A DNA stretch of 64,000 nucleotides from contig NC_087063.1 of assembly GCF_963678635.1 (NCBI RefSeq), positions 81,827,574 through 81,891,573 on the forward strand, given 5' to 3'. Below the pieces are notes generated by a model. It worked only from the letters and a program-made list of their open reading frames with translations. It was not told where the DNA came from and made no database searches. Each line of letters opens with the position of its first letter. Position 1 is the stretch's first letter. Of the stretch, positions 22,521-33,547 are shown piece by piece. The position numbers and the translations under genes are program-made. The stretch comes from Symsagittifera roscoffensis. Its lineage: Eukaryota; Xenacoelomorpha; Acoela; Convolutidae.

Positions 22521-23312
22521 AAAAGTTGTGAATGAAATTGGAGTCTGTTTTTTCTGATCCTGAGTGTCCTTTAGTGTGTAATGAGTGGGAAGTATGAAAA
22601 GCGATAAGCATCATAATTAAAGGTAGACAGGGAACTTTGAGATCAGATGTTTGGTATTCTAAAATTTCTGTTCTCTCGTTGATAGAGGTGTTATTAAATT
22701 TTCTGAATTATCTAAGAAGAGTTTTTTTCCTAGAATCGTGATGTCGGCTTTAATTAGTTTGGTTTTAAATTTGTGCCAAGATTTTAGTTGTCTAGGATCA
22801 AGGTTTTGGTGTTTTTGTAATAATTCTAGTGTTATTTTTTCTGTTTTTGGTAGGAAAAGGTTTTCAACTTCTATTTTCGATAAAGGTATTGTATCTAGAA
22901 GGTGTTGGAGGTTAAATACTTGGTTTATTGCAAATTTTGAGTCATTATTTAATGGACCTGATAAATTTATGCTATCAGTTAGGTTTTCTTTTTCTATTCA
23001 AGGGAATAGATCTGTTTTATGAGGTTTTTGTTTGATTGGTTTTTGCTCTGTATTGTTTTTATTCCATGATGAATATGGTATTGGTTTAAATGTAGTTTTT
23101 CATAGTAGATCTACTTCGTAGTGATTGTTTTGATAATCTAAATATAGTGGAAAATGTTGCAGATTATTAATCTGTTTTTGGTCTATGTCAATTTTTGCTG
23201 CATATTTCAACTGTATTCTTGATGAAGTTTTATCTTTTGCAGAGAAAAACTTGGTTGTTTGTGGTATTTTGACTGTTGTTTTTACATTTAATAATTCAGG
23301 TGGTGTTTTCCA

Positions 23313-23822
23313 CTAATAGTATCGGGTAGCGCGAGGTTTTTTCCTGCTGTCCAAACTATGTTGGAGTTTCAGTAAAATTACTTGAATTCTATAAACTCTT
23401 AAGTTTGACTTTGATTTTTGTGTAAAAAGGAAAATTATGGGTTTATGATCTGTAAATAAAACTGTTGAATGTTTTGATCCAAGAATCAAAAATTCATATT
23501 CTGTGAGTGAATAAATTATGGCTGTGCATTCTCTCATAAGAGTAGAGAGTCTAAGTTCAGCTTGGGTAAATAGTCTAGAATTTGCTGAATTGAGGTTCAT
23601 TTTATTTGTTCCGTTATGAGATTATAATAACGCTGCACCGATGCCAAAGTCAGAGGCGTCGCACATAGCATAAAATGGCTGAGCGGGATCTGAAATCGTG
23701 TTTGAAACTTGTTCAGTGAGCATAGTTTCGATTTTTTCAAATCGTGTTTGGTGTTCTGTTGTCCATTTAAAATTATTTTGTTGTCTGAGGTTGTTGTAGA
23801 ATGGTCTTAGGTATAATTGCAT
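23313..23822 (-). pseudogene. RNase H domain and RT connection of the large element
   Basis: The minus-strand frame 23622-23822 holds the stretch leading into RNase H ('MCDASDFGIGAALL', with the first catalytic Asp). Frame 23313-23600 carries the remainder, with 'STLMRECTAI' (Glu) and 'TDHKP' (Asp), the usual Ty3/gypsy RNase H signatures. A short break near 23600-23622 divides them. The domain degrades the RNA strand of the RNA:DNA hybrid in reverse transcription. Confidence 0.82.
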
Positions 23823-24039
23823 TTAGACGTATTTACTTATGAAGTTTAACATTCCTAGAAATTCTTGTATTTTCTGCTTAATGGACGGTTGTTGAAGTTT
23901 TTGGGTTGCATAAATGCGAGATTATAATGGAGTTATAAGGTTTATTTCTATAATATGTCCAAGAAACTTTACGCATATTAGAAAAAAATGTGATTTATCC
24001 AGGGCTGCTTTTGTGTTTTTGTGTAGTATATTTGATGAT

Positions 24040-24673
24040 ATTTTTCTAAGACAATGAATATTTCGTCTTTTGTTTGTGATTGCGTAAAAACATCGTCTAA
24101 AAATTTGATTGCGTTTTTATTGAGCATGAGTGGTCAGAAAGTTTTACTCATAAATGCTGAGAATGCTGCTGGTCCTATGGAGATTACATATAATAATCTA
24201 TTGAAATCATATTGCTGATTTCCTATAACGAATTGTGCTAGTCGTCATGATTGTTCGTCTAACGGCTTTTGTTTATATGCACTATTATTGTAGGCTGTCG
24301 TAAAATATTTACCGTTTATTTTTGTGAGAATTACTTGAACTGGTTCAAAAGGCCACTTACATTTAGATTCATCAATGAGTGAGTTGAGGTATCTTGCATG
24401 TAGAACTATTTTCAGTGATTCTCTTTTTGCTAATATGACAACGGGGTTTGTAAATGTGTTTTCTTTTGGCTTTTCTTCTTTATTTTCTGGATAGATGATT
24501 TCATATTCTTCTTGTATGTCCAGTAATTGGTTAACTTTGTCTTGTAAGTGAAATGGGACTTTACTTGCTCGTTGTTTTTTGAAAACTGCATCAGGTCTCA
24601 GAGGTAAATGTAACAGTGAATTTAATTTTCCAACATCAAAATTAGATGTTGCGTCAACTTTTGTGTATTTCAA
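24040..24673 (-). pseudogene. Reverse transcriptase remnant of the large element
   Basis: The minus-strand frame 24245-24673 (142 codons) covers fingers and motif A. The residue at the position of the first catalytic Asp is Tyr (24290-24292, within 'TTAYNNSAY'). An in-frame stop follows at 24245. Past it, in the same frame, the YxDD-type box reads FLDD, with the two Asp at 24092-24097. Loss of the motif A aspartate and the stop both mean this copy cannot make active RT. Confidence 0.82.
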
Positions 24674-25059
24674 AAGTAAATCGGCTAATTATTCAAATTC
24701 TTTTTGTTTTAACTGAGAGCGTTGAAAATTGAACCTTGTTAGGAATTTTTATTGTTCTTCTATGTATTTTTATATTTGAAATTTTGTTTTAAATTAAGGT
24801 GTTTTTGTGAAATAATCTGTGTTTCGTTTTTCTTTTCTTATTATATTATTTATCGATAATTCTTCCTCAAGAATTGTTGATTGACATTCATCTAATTGTG
24901 GTAAAATATTTTTTACTCTACACGCTACTTCCTTTGAGGGAGAATTAGTAGCGTTAGTTTCACAAAAGAGGTAGGGTTACTTTTATAGGGAATTGTTATA
25001 TACATGTAAGGAAATTATGTCTGAGTTTGAGTTTTTCATGTATTTGATAGATGAAATTG

Positions 25060-25640
25060 TTACTCGGAAAAATTATGAATTGGTCTGAATTCAAGGTCAG
25101 ACATGTAGAGATGTTGTTTGTTTTGTTCTCTGTTATATTGGTGAACTTGTTTGATTGAGAAATTGTAAACATTACCTGCTAGTGGTTTCAGGTGTTTCCG
25201 TTCCTGATTGCATATGGGGTAAAATTTGGAGGAAAGTGGTGGTTGTTTGTTTAATCTTTGGAAAAATGTGAAAGCTGCATTTTTCATCCTTGTGTATTTT
25301 TCTTTTATATGGATTCTTAAGATTTTTATAGTTAGTATATATTTAGTAATAAATGGGATTCCAATGATTTTATGTTTTATATCTGTGATATGGAAGGTTT
25401 GTTTAATTGATTTGCTCAAGAGTTTATTCTGTTCCATTGTTCGAATGGGAACAAGGAAAAGTTGGATTTTTTCTTATTTTGTTAAGGTTGATTCTTGTGC
25501 TGTTGCTGGTCTGCTTGTTTTTTATAAGGGTATTAATTTAGGAAAACTTTTTATTTCCTTCCAAGTGGGGATGTTGATGATGTTTGATTCCGCTCCGGAA
25601 TCTATTAAAAAATCAATTTCAATGTCTGGTGTTTGAAGTT
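25060..25640 (-). pseudogene. Retropepsin remnant of the large element
   Basis: On the minus strand, Asp-Ser-Gly-Ala (25591-25602), preceded by a hydrophobic strand and followed by 'ESNIINIP', is the active-site loop of a retroviral-type aspartic protease. An in-frame stop interrupts it shortly downstream. Frame 25060-25437 continues with coding-like sequence leading toward RT. It lies between the CCHC gag region and RT, as expected. Confidence 0.78.
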
Positions 25641-25826
25641 CTTTGCGTTTTGGACTTTCTAAAAGGAGTGAGATTGTTCAAATTTTTCTTTTGGTAATAG
25701 CGTTTTTTTTAAGTATGTTTTGATAAATATTAATTGTGCTTGAACATTCTGTGGGTTTTTCTTCTGTTATTTCTTCTTCTATTTTTTCTATTGTCTTGTT
25801 ACTGCTTACAGGTCTTGTAAAATAAT

Positions 25827-26417
25827 TTAAGAGTAAGTGATCATGATTTTGATAGATATGGGAACGTATGGTTGTTCGTATGTAAGAGGTTCATAGTCAT
25901 TTTCAACATCTATTATGTTAATTGAAACTGCATTGTCTGTGTCGCTTTCACTGTCTGTGGATTCGCATTTTATGTGATTTAATTGCAATTCTGTGCTTTC
26001 TCTTTTATCAATACCAGGTGGGTCTGGTTGAGTTCTTTCAATTGTTTGTACTTGATTGAGTTGCCTTTGATGTTTAGGTGCACTACTTCTATAATTTTGA
26101 TAAAAATTTTGATAACGTTTGATATTCCTATGTGGCGATTGAGAGTAGTTTCTTTGTCTGTCGTGATAACTTGAGTTTCTGTTTTGTGAATTGTCGCGTG
26201 ATCCATTTTGATAGTTGTTATATTTTTTATCTTTGATAGTTCGATCTGTTGTTAGAATAATCGCGTAATCTATAATGATATGATGATTTCGAGCATTTGA
26301 ATAGCTTCTATTCCTATTGTTGGAACAGTTTCTATTTCTATTAGGTGAAGAGTTTCTAGATCGATCATTTGAATAACTTCTATTTCTAGAAATTGAATGG
26401 AAACTGGTATCAAGCAA
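25827..26417 (-). pseudogene. Arg/Asn/Ser-rich low-complexity gag tail, large element
   Basis: A 196-codon minus-strand frame with an N-terminal stretch of repeated 'NRNRSYSN'-like units (about 9-12 residues each), then an acidic C-terminal part. It lies between the zinc-knuckle frame and the protease. Basic RNA-binding low complexity fits a nucleocapsid tail. The repeats are visible in DNA as recurring ttcgaatagcttctattcct-like units at 26290-26400. Confidence 0.55.
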
Positions 26418-26549
26418 AAATTCACAGTGGTTTGAATTTATTCTGGAATAGTTCTTTCGATACTGATTATTGCAACTATTTGATCGACTATATCTGTTTT
26501 GTAAAAAATTCGAGAAATTCGGTTTTTTGATCGTCCTCGATAGTTTGAA

Positions 26550-27303
26550 TTATAAGTTGATTGTTGCAGGAGTAACTTGAGTTGTTCGGAAGTAGTTTTC
26601 CTGAACTATTATCACAATGGACGTTTTTGTTAAGTTTTGATCTTTTTTCATGTACTGATGAAATGATTTATTTGCTTCTCTATAATTTTGTAGTTTATTT
26701 TGATTGTCTTTTTGTTTCTGTCTGCATTCGGCAATGCTGTGTCCGTATCTTCGGCAATAGTTGCACCATTTTTTGAAGAATGCATTACCTATAAAATTTT
26801 GGTTTTTTCTCGTAGATGTTAAAGATTTCAGTGATTTTTTCAGATAATTCTGCATCGGAGTCATAAATATGATTTAGTTGTGAAGTAGTGGTTTGGATGT
26901 TGTTGACATATTGTATTTTTAGGTTTTTGTTTTTTCTAACATCATAGTGATTTCTGCTTAATCTAAATTATCTACTAGTTTCCTTATGTCTAAATCTGGT
27001 TGAAGAAGGATGTGATGCTCTCTTTTTTATTGCTATTTTTTGTAATTGAGGTGTTAGAGTCCTCATTAGGATTTCTGCCAATTTTGTGTTTTTATAATTA
27101 TGGATATTGATTGAATATGCTTTTGGGACTAATGTTTCAATTCTTAATGCAAGTTGTTTAATTGTTTCATCGGGTAGTCTACGAATTTCTTTACATAAAA
27201 ATCTTTGATGTTGTTTGTTTCTTTCAGAGTCAAACGTTTTTGAAAATTCTTGTGTGAATCTTTTCCAATCTGATATTATTTCTATAGGTAAAATGAAAAC
27301 CAT
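26550..27303 (-). pseudogene. Gag capsid and CCHC zinc knuckle of the large element
   Basis: Frame 26968-27303 (111 codons, minus) has the W...F...F pattern of a retrotransposon gag capsid. Frame 26550-26864 carries an intact C-x2-C-x4-H-x4-C zinc knuckle (CNYCRRYGHSIAEC, 26724-26765), the RNA-packaging motif of Gag nucleocapsid. The two are separated by a frame break near 26900. Together they place gag upstream of protease in the element. Confidence 0.82.
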
Positions 27304-28220
27304 TTTTGGGCTGCGCCGTAAAGTGTGGTTTAGATTAGGGCTGTGCGTCTATGTAGCCAATTTTGATGAAGCGGCGTATTTACTGGTTCAGGTCCTATAT
27401 TCAAAAATTAAATTTGCTAAGACTGCATTTAGATAATCTTCTGTAGAGTATTCAGGATCTGTGCATGTAAATATCATTTGTGGTTTATCCGATGATATTG
27501 TTGATCTATCCATTAGGTATGGATTATAGTCATTTGTAGTGATTCTGCGGCATTTGGCATTTGAGAAAAGTTTGTAAGTTGACTTTTCGTTATTTCATGT
27601 TGTTGTAAACAATATGGCAATGGGATTTCGTTTTGCATTTGAGCTGGTTGGTAAGATTGTGTATTTGCTGGGTTTTGTGGTTGAAAAATATTACTGTGTG
27701 ATGTTGGATTATTTCTAGGTTGTTGTATTTGTTCATCTGGGGTGAATGGTTCGAAAATATCTGGTTGATCAACGCTGTAAGAACAAGGTCTTCGGCTGGA
27801 ATAGAATCGTTGATGATTTTGAGTATAGTACTCCTCATCATCTGATTGAAAATAATTAGCTGTAAAATAAGGAGCTTGATATCTAGTATGTTATCTATTT
27901 GTATTATTTTTGTTTTGTTCAAATGCTTTGTGAATATAGGTAGTTCTGAGTATTCATATTAGAAGGTTTTGTTGTTTTTGATCTATTTACATAGTTATAA
28001 TTATGTTCTTCGAAATTAATTCTATGCAATATTTTTTGTTTATATGTTGGTTTTGTTATTGGTCGAAACATTTGGTCGTAACGCTGGGTTTTTTGGTTTT
28101 GGAGTTGTGAAATTTGGTTGAATAGGTGAAATGCTTTGTTGTGCTGTTGTAGTTATTGTTTCACCTATTTCATCATTTATGAAATGTGAGGGAGTTTGTA
28201 TATCTTGTTGTGTAAGATTT
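27304..28220 (-). pseudogene. Upstream gag-region remnants, large element
   Basis: The minus-strand frame 27590-27922 (110 codons) and shorter frames lie between the capsid-like part and the tandem duplication. Composition is Ile/Asn/Gln-rich like the rest of the element. No domain is recognised. Confidence 0.4.
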
Positions 28221-29346
28221 TTGTTCCACTTAAGTTGTCTTGGTTTTTGAAATTAGAGTTTAAACTATTGTTTCCTGTTCTTTCAGGAAAAAAGGAATCA
28301 TAGTTTAAAGGTGTTGCGTCAATTGTAAGTGGGTATACTTTAACATAATCTTTGCGAATAGAGAATGTGCTAATTGCCAGGCTCGATATATCTGTTGTAT
28401 ATTAATAATTAAATCTTGAGACCATTCAGGGTCCCAAACATTATCTGTTTGTTCTGCTAATATGATTTCATCATCTGTATTTTGTGGTCTGAAACTTTTT
28501 CTTGCTAGTGTTATAAGACCAATATTATGAACAAAATAATCAATTATGAACCATGCCAAGATTTTTTCTAGATCTTCTTTAACAAGTTGTATTATGTCAT
28601 TACTAGTTTTGATTAAAAAAACCAAATTATAAAGAATTTGGTTTTTTTAAATCAAAATATGGTGGGGGAAGACCTGAGACATGGATTGCAATTTAAAACA
28701 TAAAAAATAATATGATTTCTTGTCGTACGGTTGTATGTCGGGATGATCGAGTTGGTGAATTGCCTTGTGAATCTTCCAATTCTAATATAGTTAAATAGCT
28801 ATAGATAAGTGAAAATAGATCGTTTGTGAATGTTGAATTTGCTGTTTGTGAGTTTTGATTTTGTATATTTTTTAAATAATTCTGTAAAAACTTTTGAAAA
28901 TTCAAAATCTACGTCATCAGTTTGAATGAGATATTTGTCAAGAAATGCGTTTGGTGAACCGGTTTTTTTTTTGTGTAGATTCCATAATATAATGTGAGAC
29001 TACATATGCCTTTGAGATAGTGGTCAAGAAGTTGTCTTTTTATTGTTACATCGGGAAATTCTTTTGTGCATGGACTATCTCCTTCTTCGAATAAGTTTGC
29101 GATTGAATTTTGGCAAAATTGTACTTGTCCTCGTGCTTCAACTTGTGGATGTATTAAAAATGGGAGTAAAAAATTTTCTTGGTTTTCTTCATTTCGTATC
29201 ATTTTGGTGCTTTATTTCTGTTAGCGTGTAATTTTTAATGTGTTTTATTGGTTGATTTTAATTGTACAGACGTATTGGTTTGTTTCTGTATGACTTTTTT
29301 TTCTACGTTTTCGTTTGAATGATTCTGGTGACGTGGTTTCTGATTT
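28221..29346 (-). repeat. Tandem duplication inside the large element, unit 2
   Basis: 1126 bp that matches 29347-30465 almost end to end (landmarks ttgttcca.ttaag at the start and gtgacgtggtttctga at the end). Minus-strand frames 28909-29202 and 28305-28625 lie in it. The first contains 'DSPCTKEFPDV' and 'LLDHYLKGICSLT', also encoded in the other unit. Each unit carries an 18-bp-arm hairpin (28611-28653 here). The coding content is gag-region sequence of unknown role. Confidence 0.85.
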
Positions 29347-30465
29347 TTGTTCCATTTAAGTGGTCTTGATTTTTGAAAGTAGAGTTTAAACTATTATTTA
29401 CCGCTCTTTCAGGAAAAAAGGAGTCATAGTTTAAAGGTGTTGCGTCAATTGTAAGTGGGTATACTTTAACATAACCTTTGTGAATAGAGAATTTGCTAAT
29501 TGCCAGGCTTGATATATTTGTTGTATAATAATAAATAATTCATGAGATCATTCAGGGTCCCAAACATTATCTGTTTGTTCTGCTAATATGATTTCATCAT
29601 CTATATTATGTGGTCTAAAATTTTTTCTTGCTAATGCTATAAGATCAATATTTTGAACAAAATAATCAATTATGGACCATGCTAAGATTTTTTCTTGTTC
29701 TTGTTTAACATGTTGTGTTATGTCATTACTAGTTTTGATTTAAAAAACCAAATTATAAAGAATTTGGTTTTGTTAAATCAAAATATGGTGATGAAAGACC
29801 TGAGACGTGAATTGCATTTAAAAACTTTAAAAAATATATTATTTCTTGTCGTACGGTTGTATGTCGGGATGTTCGAGTTGGTGAATTACCTTGTGGTTCT
29901 TTCAATTCTATTATAGTTAAATAGCTATAGATAAGTGAAAATAGATTGTTTGTGAATAATGAATTTGCTCTTTGTGAGTTTTGATTTTGTATTTTTTTTA
30001 TGAATTCTGTAAAAACTTTTGAAAATTCTAAATTTATGTCATCAGTTTTAATGAGATATTTGTCAAGAAATGCGTTTGGTGAACCGATTTTTTTGTGTAG
30101 ATTCCATTATGTGATGTTAGACTACATATGCCTTTGAGATAGTGGTCAAGAAGTTGTCTTTTTATTTTTACATCGGGAAATTCTTTTGTGCATGGACTAT
30201 CTCCTTTTTCGATAAGTTTGCGATTGAATTTTGGCAAAATTGTACTGGTCCTCGTGCTTCAACTTGTGGATGTAATAAAAATGGGAGTGAAGAATCTTCT
30301 TGGCTTTCTTCATTTTGAATCATTTTTGTGCTTTATTACTGTTAGCGTGTAATTTTCAATGTGTTTTATTGGTTGATTCCAATTGTACAGACGTATTGGT
30401 TTGTTTGTGTATGACTTTTTTATTCTACGTTTTCCTTTGATTGATGCTGGTGACGTGGTTTCTGA
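29347..30465 (-). repeat. Tandem duplication inside the large element, unit 1
   Basis: About 1119 bp, first in element orientation. The frame 30034-30237 (minus) corresponds to 28909-29202 of the other unit but has lost its N-terminal part. Divergence between units is moderate, so the duplication is older than the last gene-conversion events elsewhere in the window. Confidence 0.85.
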
Positions 30466-30474
30466 GTCAGAAAA

Positions 30475-30762
30475 CTATTTTTCATTGTCAATTTGATGGT
30501 TTTTTATTGAGTCTTTTAAATTGTGGAGTTCTTGTATTGCGCTTGTTTTTGATTCTGAGACTGCGTTTTTTCGTTTTGAAAACCGTTTCCTAATAATTTG
30601 TTTTTGTTTGCTTATAATTTTCTCTCTTAGTGTTTGTCTTTTTGATCTTTTGTATCCAATTGTTTGTCTGTGTGGTGTGATTACAAGGTCGTATCTTTCG
30701 TTGTTAATTATACAGTTGTGTAATATAATTGTTTGTTTGTTTCCTAAATTGTCTCTTGACAT
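30475..30762 (-). pseudogene. First open frame of the large element, basic protein
   Basis: A 95-codon minus-strand frame, Lys/Arg-rich in the middle ('KRSKRQTLREKIISKQKQIIRKRFSKRK'-like run, partly shown), just after the leader. It may be the N-terminus of Gag. No family is recognised. Confidence 0.35.
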
Positions 30763-32112
30763 ACGATTTAGGATGATGATTGCAATATTGGGATTAGAGA
30801 TTTCTAATGTCTTAAGCTGTTAGTTCTTACGTTTTTTTTTGTGGTTAGCTTAAACTGGGTCGTAAATTGTCGGGTTGGAGAGAAAAGTATATAACGATTC
30901 GTGAGAATGATTTTTACTTTCCCGCGGATATTTCTAAGTTAAGATGGACTTACCTAATCTTACTTAGGCGTTGTGATTTGTGATCAAGGGTTGGAGAATA
31001 TTAAATCGATCCACAAAGCTCAGGTATAATTAGAGCGCAAGTAGTTTGTTAGATACTATTTTATGACTTACTAAGTTCAAGTGTTTTAGCCTGGGTCATT
31101 TACGAGAAAGGGGATCAAGTGAAGGATGAGTAACCTAAGTTCTTAACTTTTTAGCTTCAAACTTCTGAGGTTCGAAATTTTTTTCAAAAAATTAAAATGG
31201 TTAGTTTTTATTTTGAAAAATTTCTGTTAATTCGGGGTCTTTGATAAGGGTTGGGTAGTGAATCGACGTTTGAGGTCGTACGACACTAATTAATTTGTGA
31301 GGTGGAGAACAAAGTTGTTCTATTTGATACAAGGATAAACCTTGATGATCAGAAATTTAGATTTACTTTAATTTAGTTTAAAGATCCAAGGGAAGCCTTG
31401 ATGATCTGTTCTTTTAAATGAAATTACTTCAAAGGAAATTAAGGATAAGCCTTGATAATTTTTTGATAAAAGATTAAGTTAAAAAAAGGTTTAAGATTAT
31501 AGTTTTGATGTTTGTTAGTTTTTGAGATTTGCTGTTATGTCTTAGGTGATGAAGCTGGGATGAAAGGATGATTTATATTTACTGACAATTTATGTTTCAT
31601 ACTAACTAATTTTTGTATTTTTATATTCAATAAATATTTTTTCCAAGCTGTCTTTTCTTTACTGCAGATTTTTCAAGGAGAACGACTAGTGTAGTTTTTA
31701 TCGGTCGTTATTGTAAAAGTATTAGGTTTACTGCCATGAAAGGTTTTTGAAGATGTTTCTTCAAAGTTTCATGTCAGTAAATGAAAATTTCAATTTATTG
31801 CTGGAAGTATTCGAAATATAAAAGTTTGATCTGGTTTTTGTCGCACAATCATGAAATCAATTGGTAGATTTCTTCCTAATCGTAGTCGTCTCTTGTCCGA
31901 AGTCTTCTTCCAATACCGGGTAGTTCTCGTTTTGTTCGGAAAATTGGCTCTGATCTATTGAGTCGTAGAACATTTCTACTCAATTTTTGTCATATAACAT
32001 TTTTTTGTAATGTTGTATTTGTCTAATTCTAATCTAATGTTCTGGTTAATATTTCTAATCTAAGTTGGTTAGGGTCTTGTTCGAGACGTTTTTTCGCATC
32101 AGACGACCTTTT
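30763..32112 (-). other. Leader (5' UTR) of the large element
   Basis: About 1.35 kb without useful frames between the 5' LTR and the first minus-strand frame. Three loose repeats of 'aaggataa.ccttgatgat' occur at about 31331, 31388 and 31441. Next to the LTR, the minus strand reads AAAA then GGTCGTCTGATGCG, a possible primer-binding site. It lacks the usual TGG start, so that is weak. Confidence 0.5.
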
Positions 32113-32453
32113 TGGTAATACTCATAAAGTCATTTCAGATAAGGTATACCGTCTGCTCGTCACGCTATATTATTTTCGGCCGGATACATTCGTGCAACTG
32201 TTTAGTCTAATACCAATCTTAATCTTACTCTTATATCTCCTAGTCTCAATAGATCTAGAGTATACTGGTTTATACGAGTCGGTCTCTTTTGAGAAGGCAA
32301 CTATATTCTAAGTTTAAATCAAATCTCTCTGCTGCTGAAACTACAAGTGGGTTGTTAGTTTGATGGAGTATGATTGGTTAGTATTCAATATTTTATAGAG
32401 ATAAAATATCAGAATATTATCCAATAATAAAATCTAGTTTAGATCTGGTTCCA
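32113..32453 (-). repeat. 5' LTR of the large element
   Basis: 341 bp, TGGTAATACT to TGGTTCCA on the plus strand. It lacks about 20 bp present in the other LTR around 14840-14860. Divergence from the 3' LTR indicates an old insertion. Confidence 0.88.
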
Positions 32454-33152
32454 GAACACAAATGACATTAAAATTAATTATTAACCAGCCGTTTATGTTG
32501 TAAACGAGCAGTATATCATTCGCACTGAATGTAAGCAAAGTGCAACAAAATACCGCTGCTTTGTCTGGATTTTGTCAAAAAGAACCGACGACATTTTTTT
32601 CAGAAATATCTGGTTACCATATTGGCTGATAAGTTGTCTGCTTAATTATCTTTGCGCCCTATTGTTCACCCTATAGGTTTTCCAAAAACGACATCAAAGC
32701 TCCTCGTTTATTCAATTGGTGGCTAAACTTTTTTATCTACTGAAAAATTCTATTCGTTACTAGGAAAATGCAATCTAATGGGACCTGAGGCAATTTTGTC
32801 AGTATAATCTAGAACAGAGAAGAAAATGTTGTGTCGAAGACTTCCCAGTAAAGGTTTCTGGACTTTGATTCATATTTACAGCGAAATACACTGCACAATG
32901 CCTTAAGCAATATCTTGGACGCTGTAGTTACTATTTGCCGTGGAGACTAGGGTCTTAGCGGCATATGCAACAAGTCACTTGGCAATGCACTCGGCGACCA
33001 ACTGTTTATCTGCAATCCGCTCCTAAGTCACTCCAATTCTACATCATGTGTTAAGGCTCATTTCTGAAATCCATGTGCTGTTTATCACGAAACCGTTTCT
33101 TTCGATAAGAGCACGAGCATAAAAATTACATATGTTCGTTACAGAAAAAGGT
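32454..33152. other. Intergenic, nothing recognised
   Basis: No long frame, repeat or motif could be supported in this stretch between the large element and the foldback element. Confidence 0.5.
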
Positions 33153-33547
33153 CCCGAGTCGAGGTTTTTCACCTAAATTGAAGCAAGGTATGAGCGGTTT
33201 GAGCGGTTTTTTTAGACAATTACGCTCAAAATCTTGCTTCATAATGAGCGGTTTGAGCGGTTTTTGAACGGTTTATCTAAAAAAAACCGCTCAAAAACCG
33301 CGCAAGATTTGAACGGTTTTGAGCGGTTTACCTAAAAAAACCGCTCAAATCTTGCGCGGTTTTGAGCGGTTTTTTTAGATAAACCGCTCAAAACCGTTCA
33401 AATCTTGCGCGGTTTTTGAGCTGTTTTTTTAGATAAACCGTTCAAAAACCGCTCATTATGAAGCAAGATTTTGAGCGTAATTGTCTAAAAAAACCGCTCA
33501 AACCGCTCAAACCTTGCTTCAAATTAGGTGAAAAATCTCGACTCGGG
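33153..33547. mobile_element. Foldback/hairpin element built on GAGCGGTTT
   Basis: About 395 bp forming one long inverted repeat. The left end, cccgagtcgaggtttttcac, is mirrored at the right end by gtgaaaaatctcgactcggg, and the arms pair inward to a centre near 33350. The arms are themselves made of alternating gagcggttt and aaaccgctc blocks, so many smaller hairpins nest within. No coding capacity. It resembles a foldback MITE; no target duplication is clear. Confidence 0.8.

Larger units (their letters stand above)
14606..32453 (-). mobile_element. Large (17.85 kb) Ty3/gypsy-type LTR retrotransposon, degenerate
   Basis: Related LTRs lie at 14606-14965 and 32113-32453, in the same orientation and TG...CA bounded. 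Between them, read on the minus strand, the order is leader, gag-like frames, CCHC, protease DSGA, RT, RNase H and integrase, then about 7 kb more. The order PR-RT-RH-IN places it with Ty3/gypsy. All domains are broken by stops or frameshifts. The minus strand is rich in A and C, so the plus strand looks T/G-rich throughout. No matching target duplication is visible (TTATT on the left, GAACA on the right). The length is well above the 5-10 kb usual for gypsy elements. Confidence 0.85.

Noticed and set aside
14601-32458. Target-site duplication for the 17.85 kb element
   Set aside because: Flanks TTATT and GAACA do not match, so no TSD is claimed.
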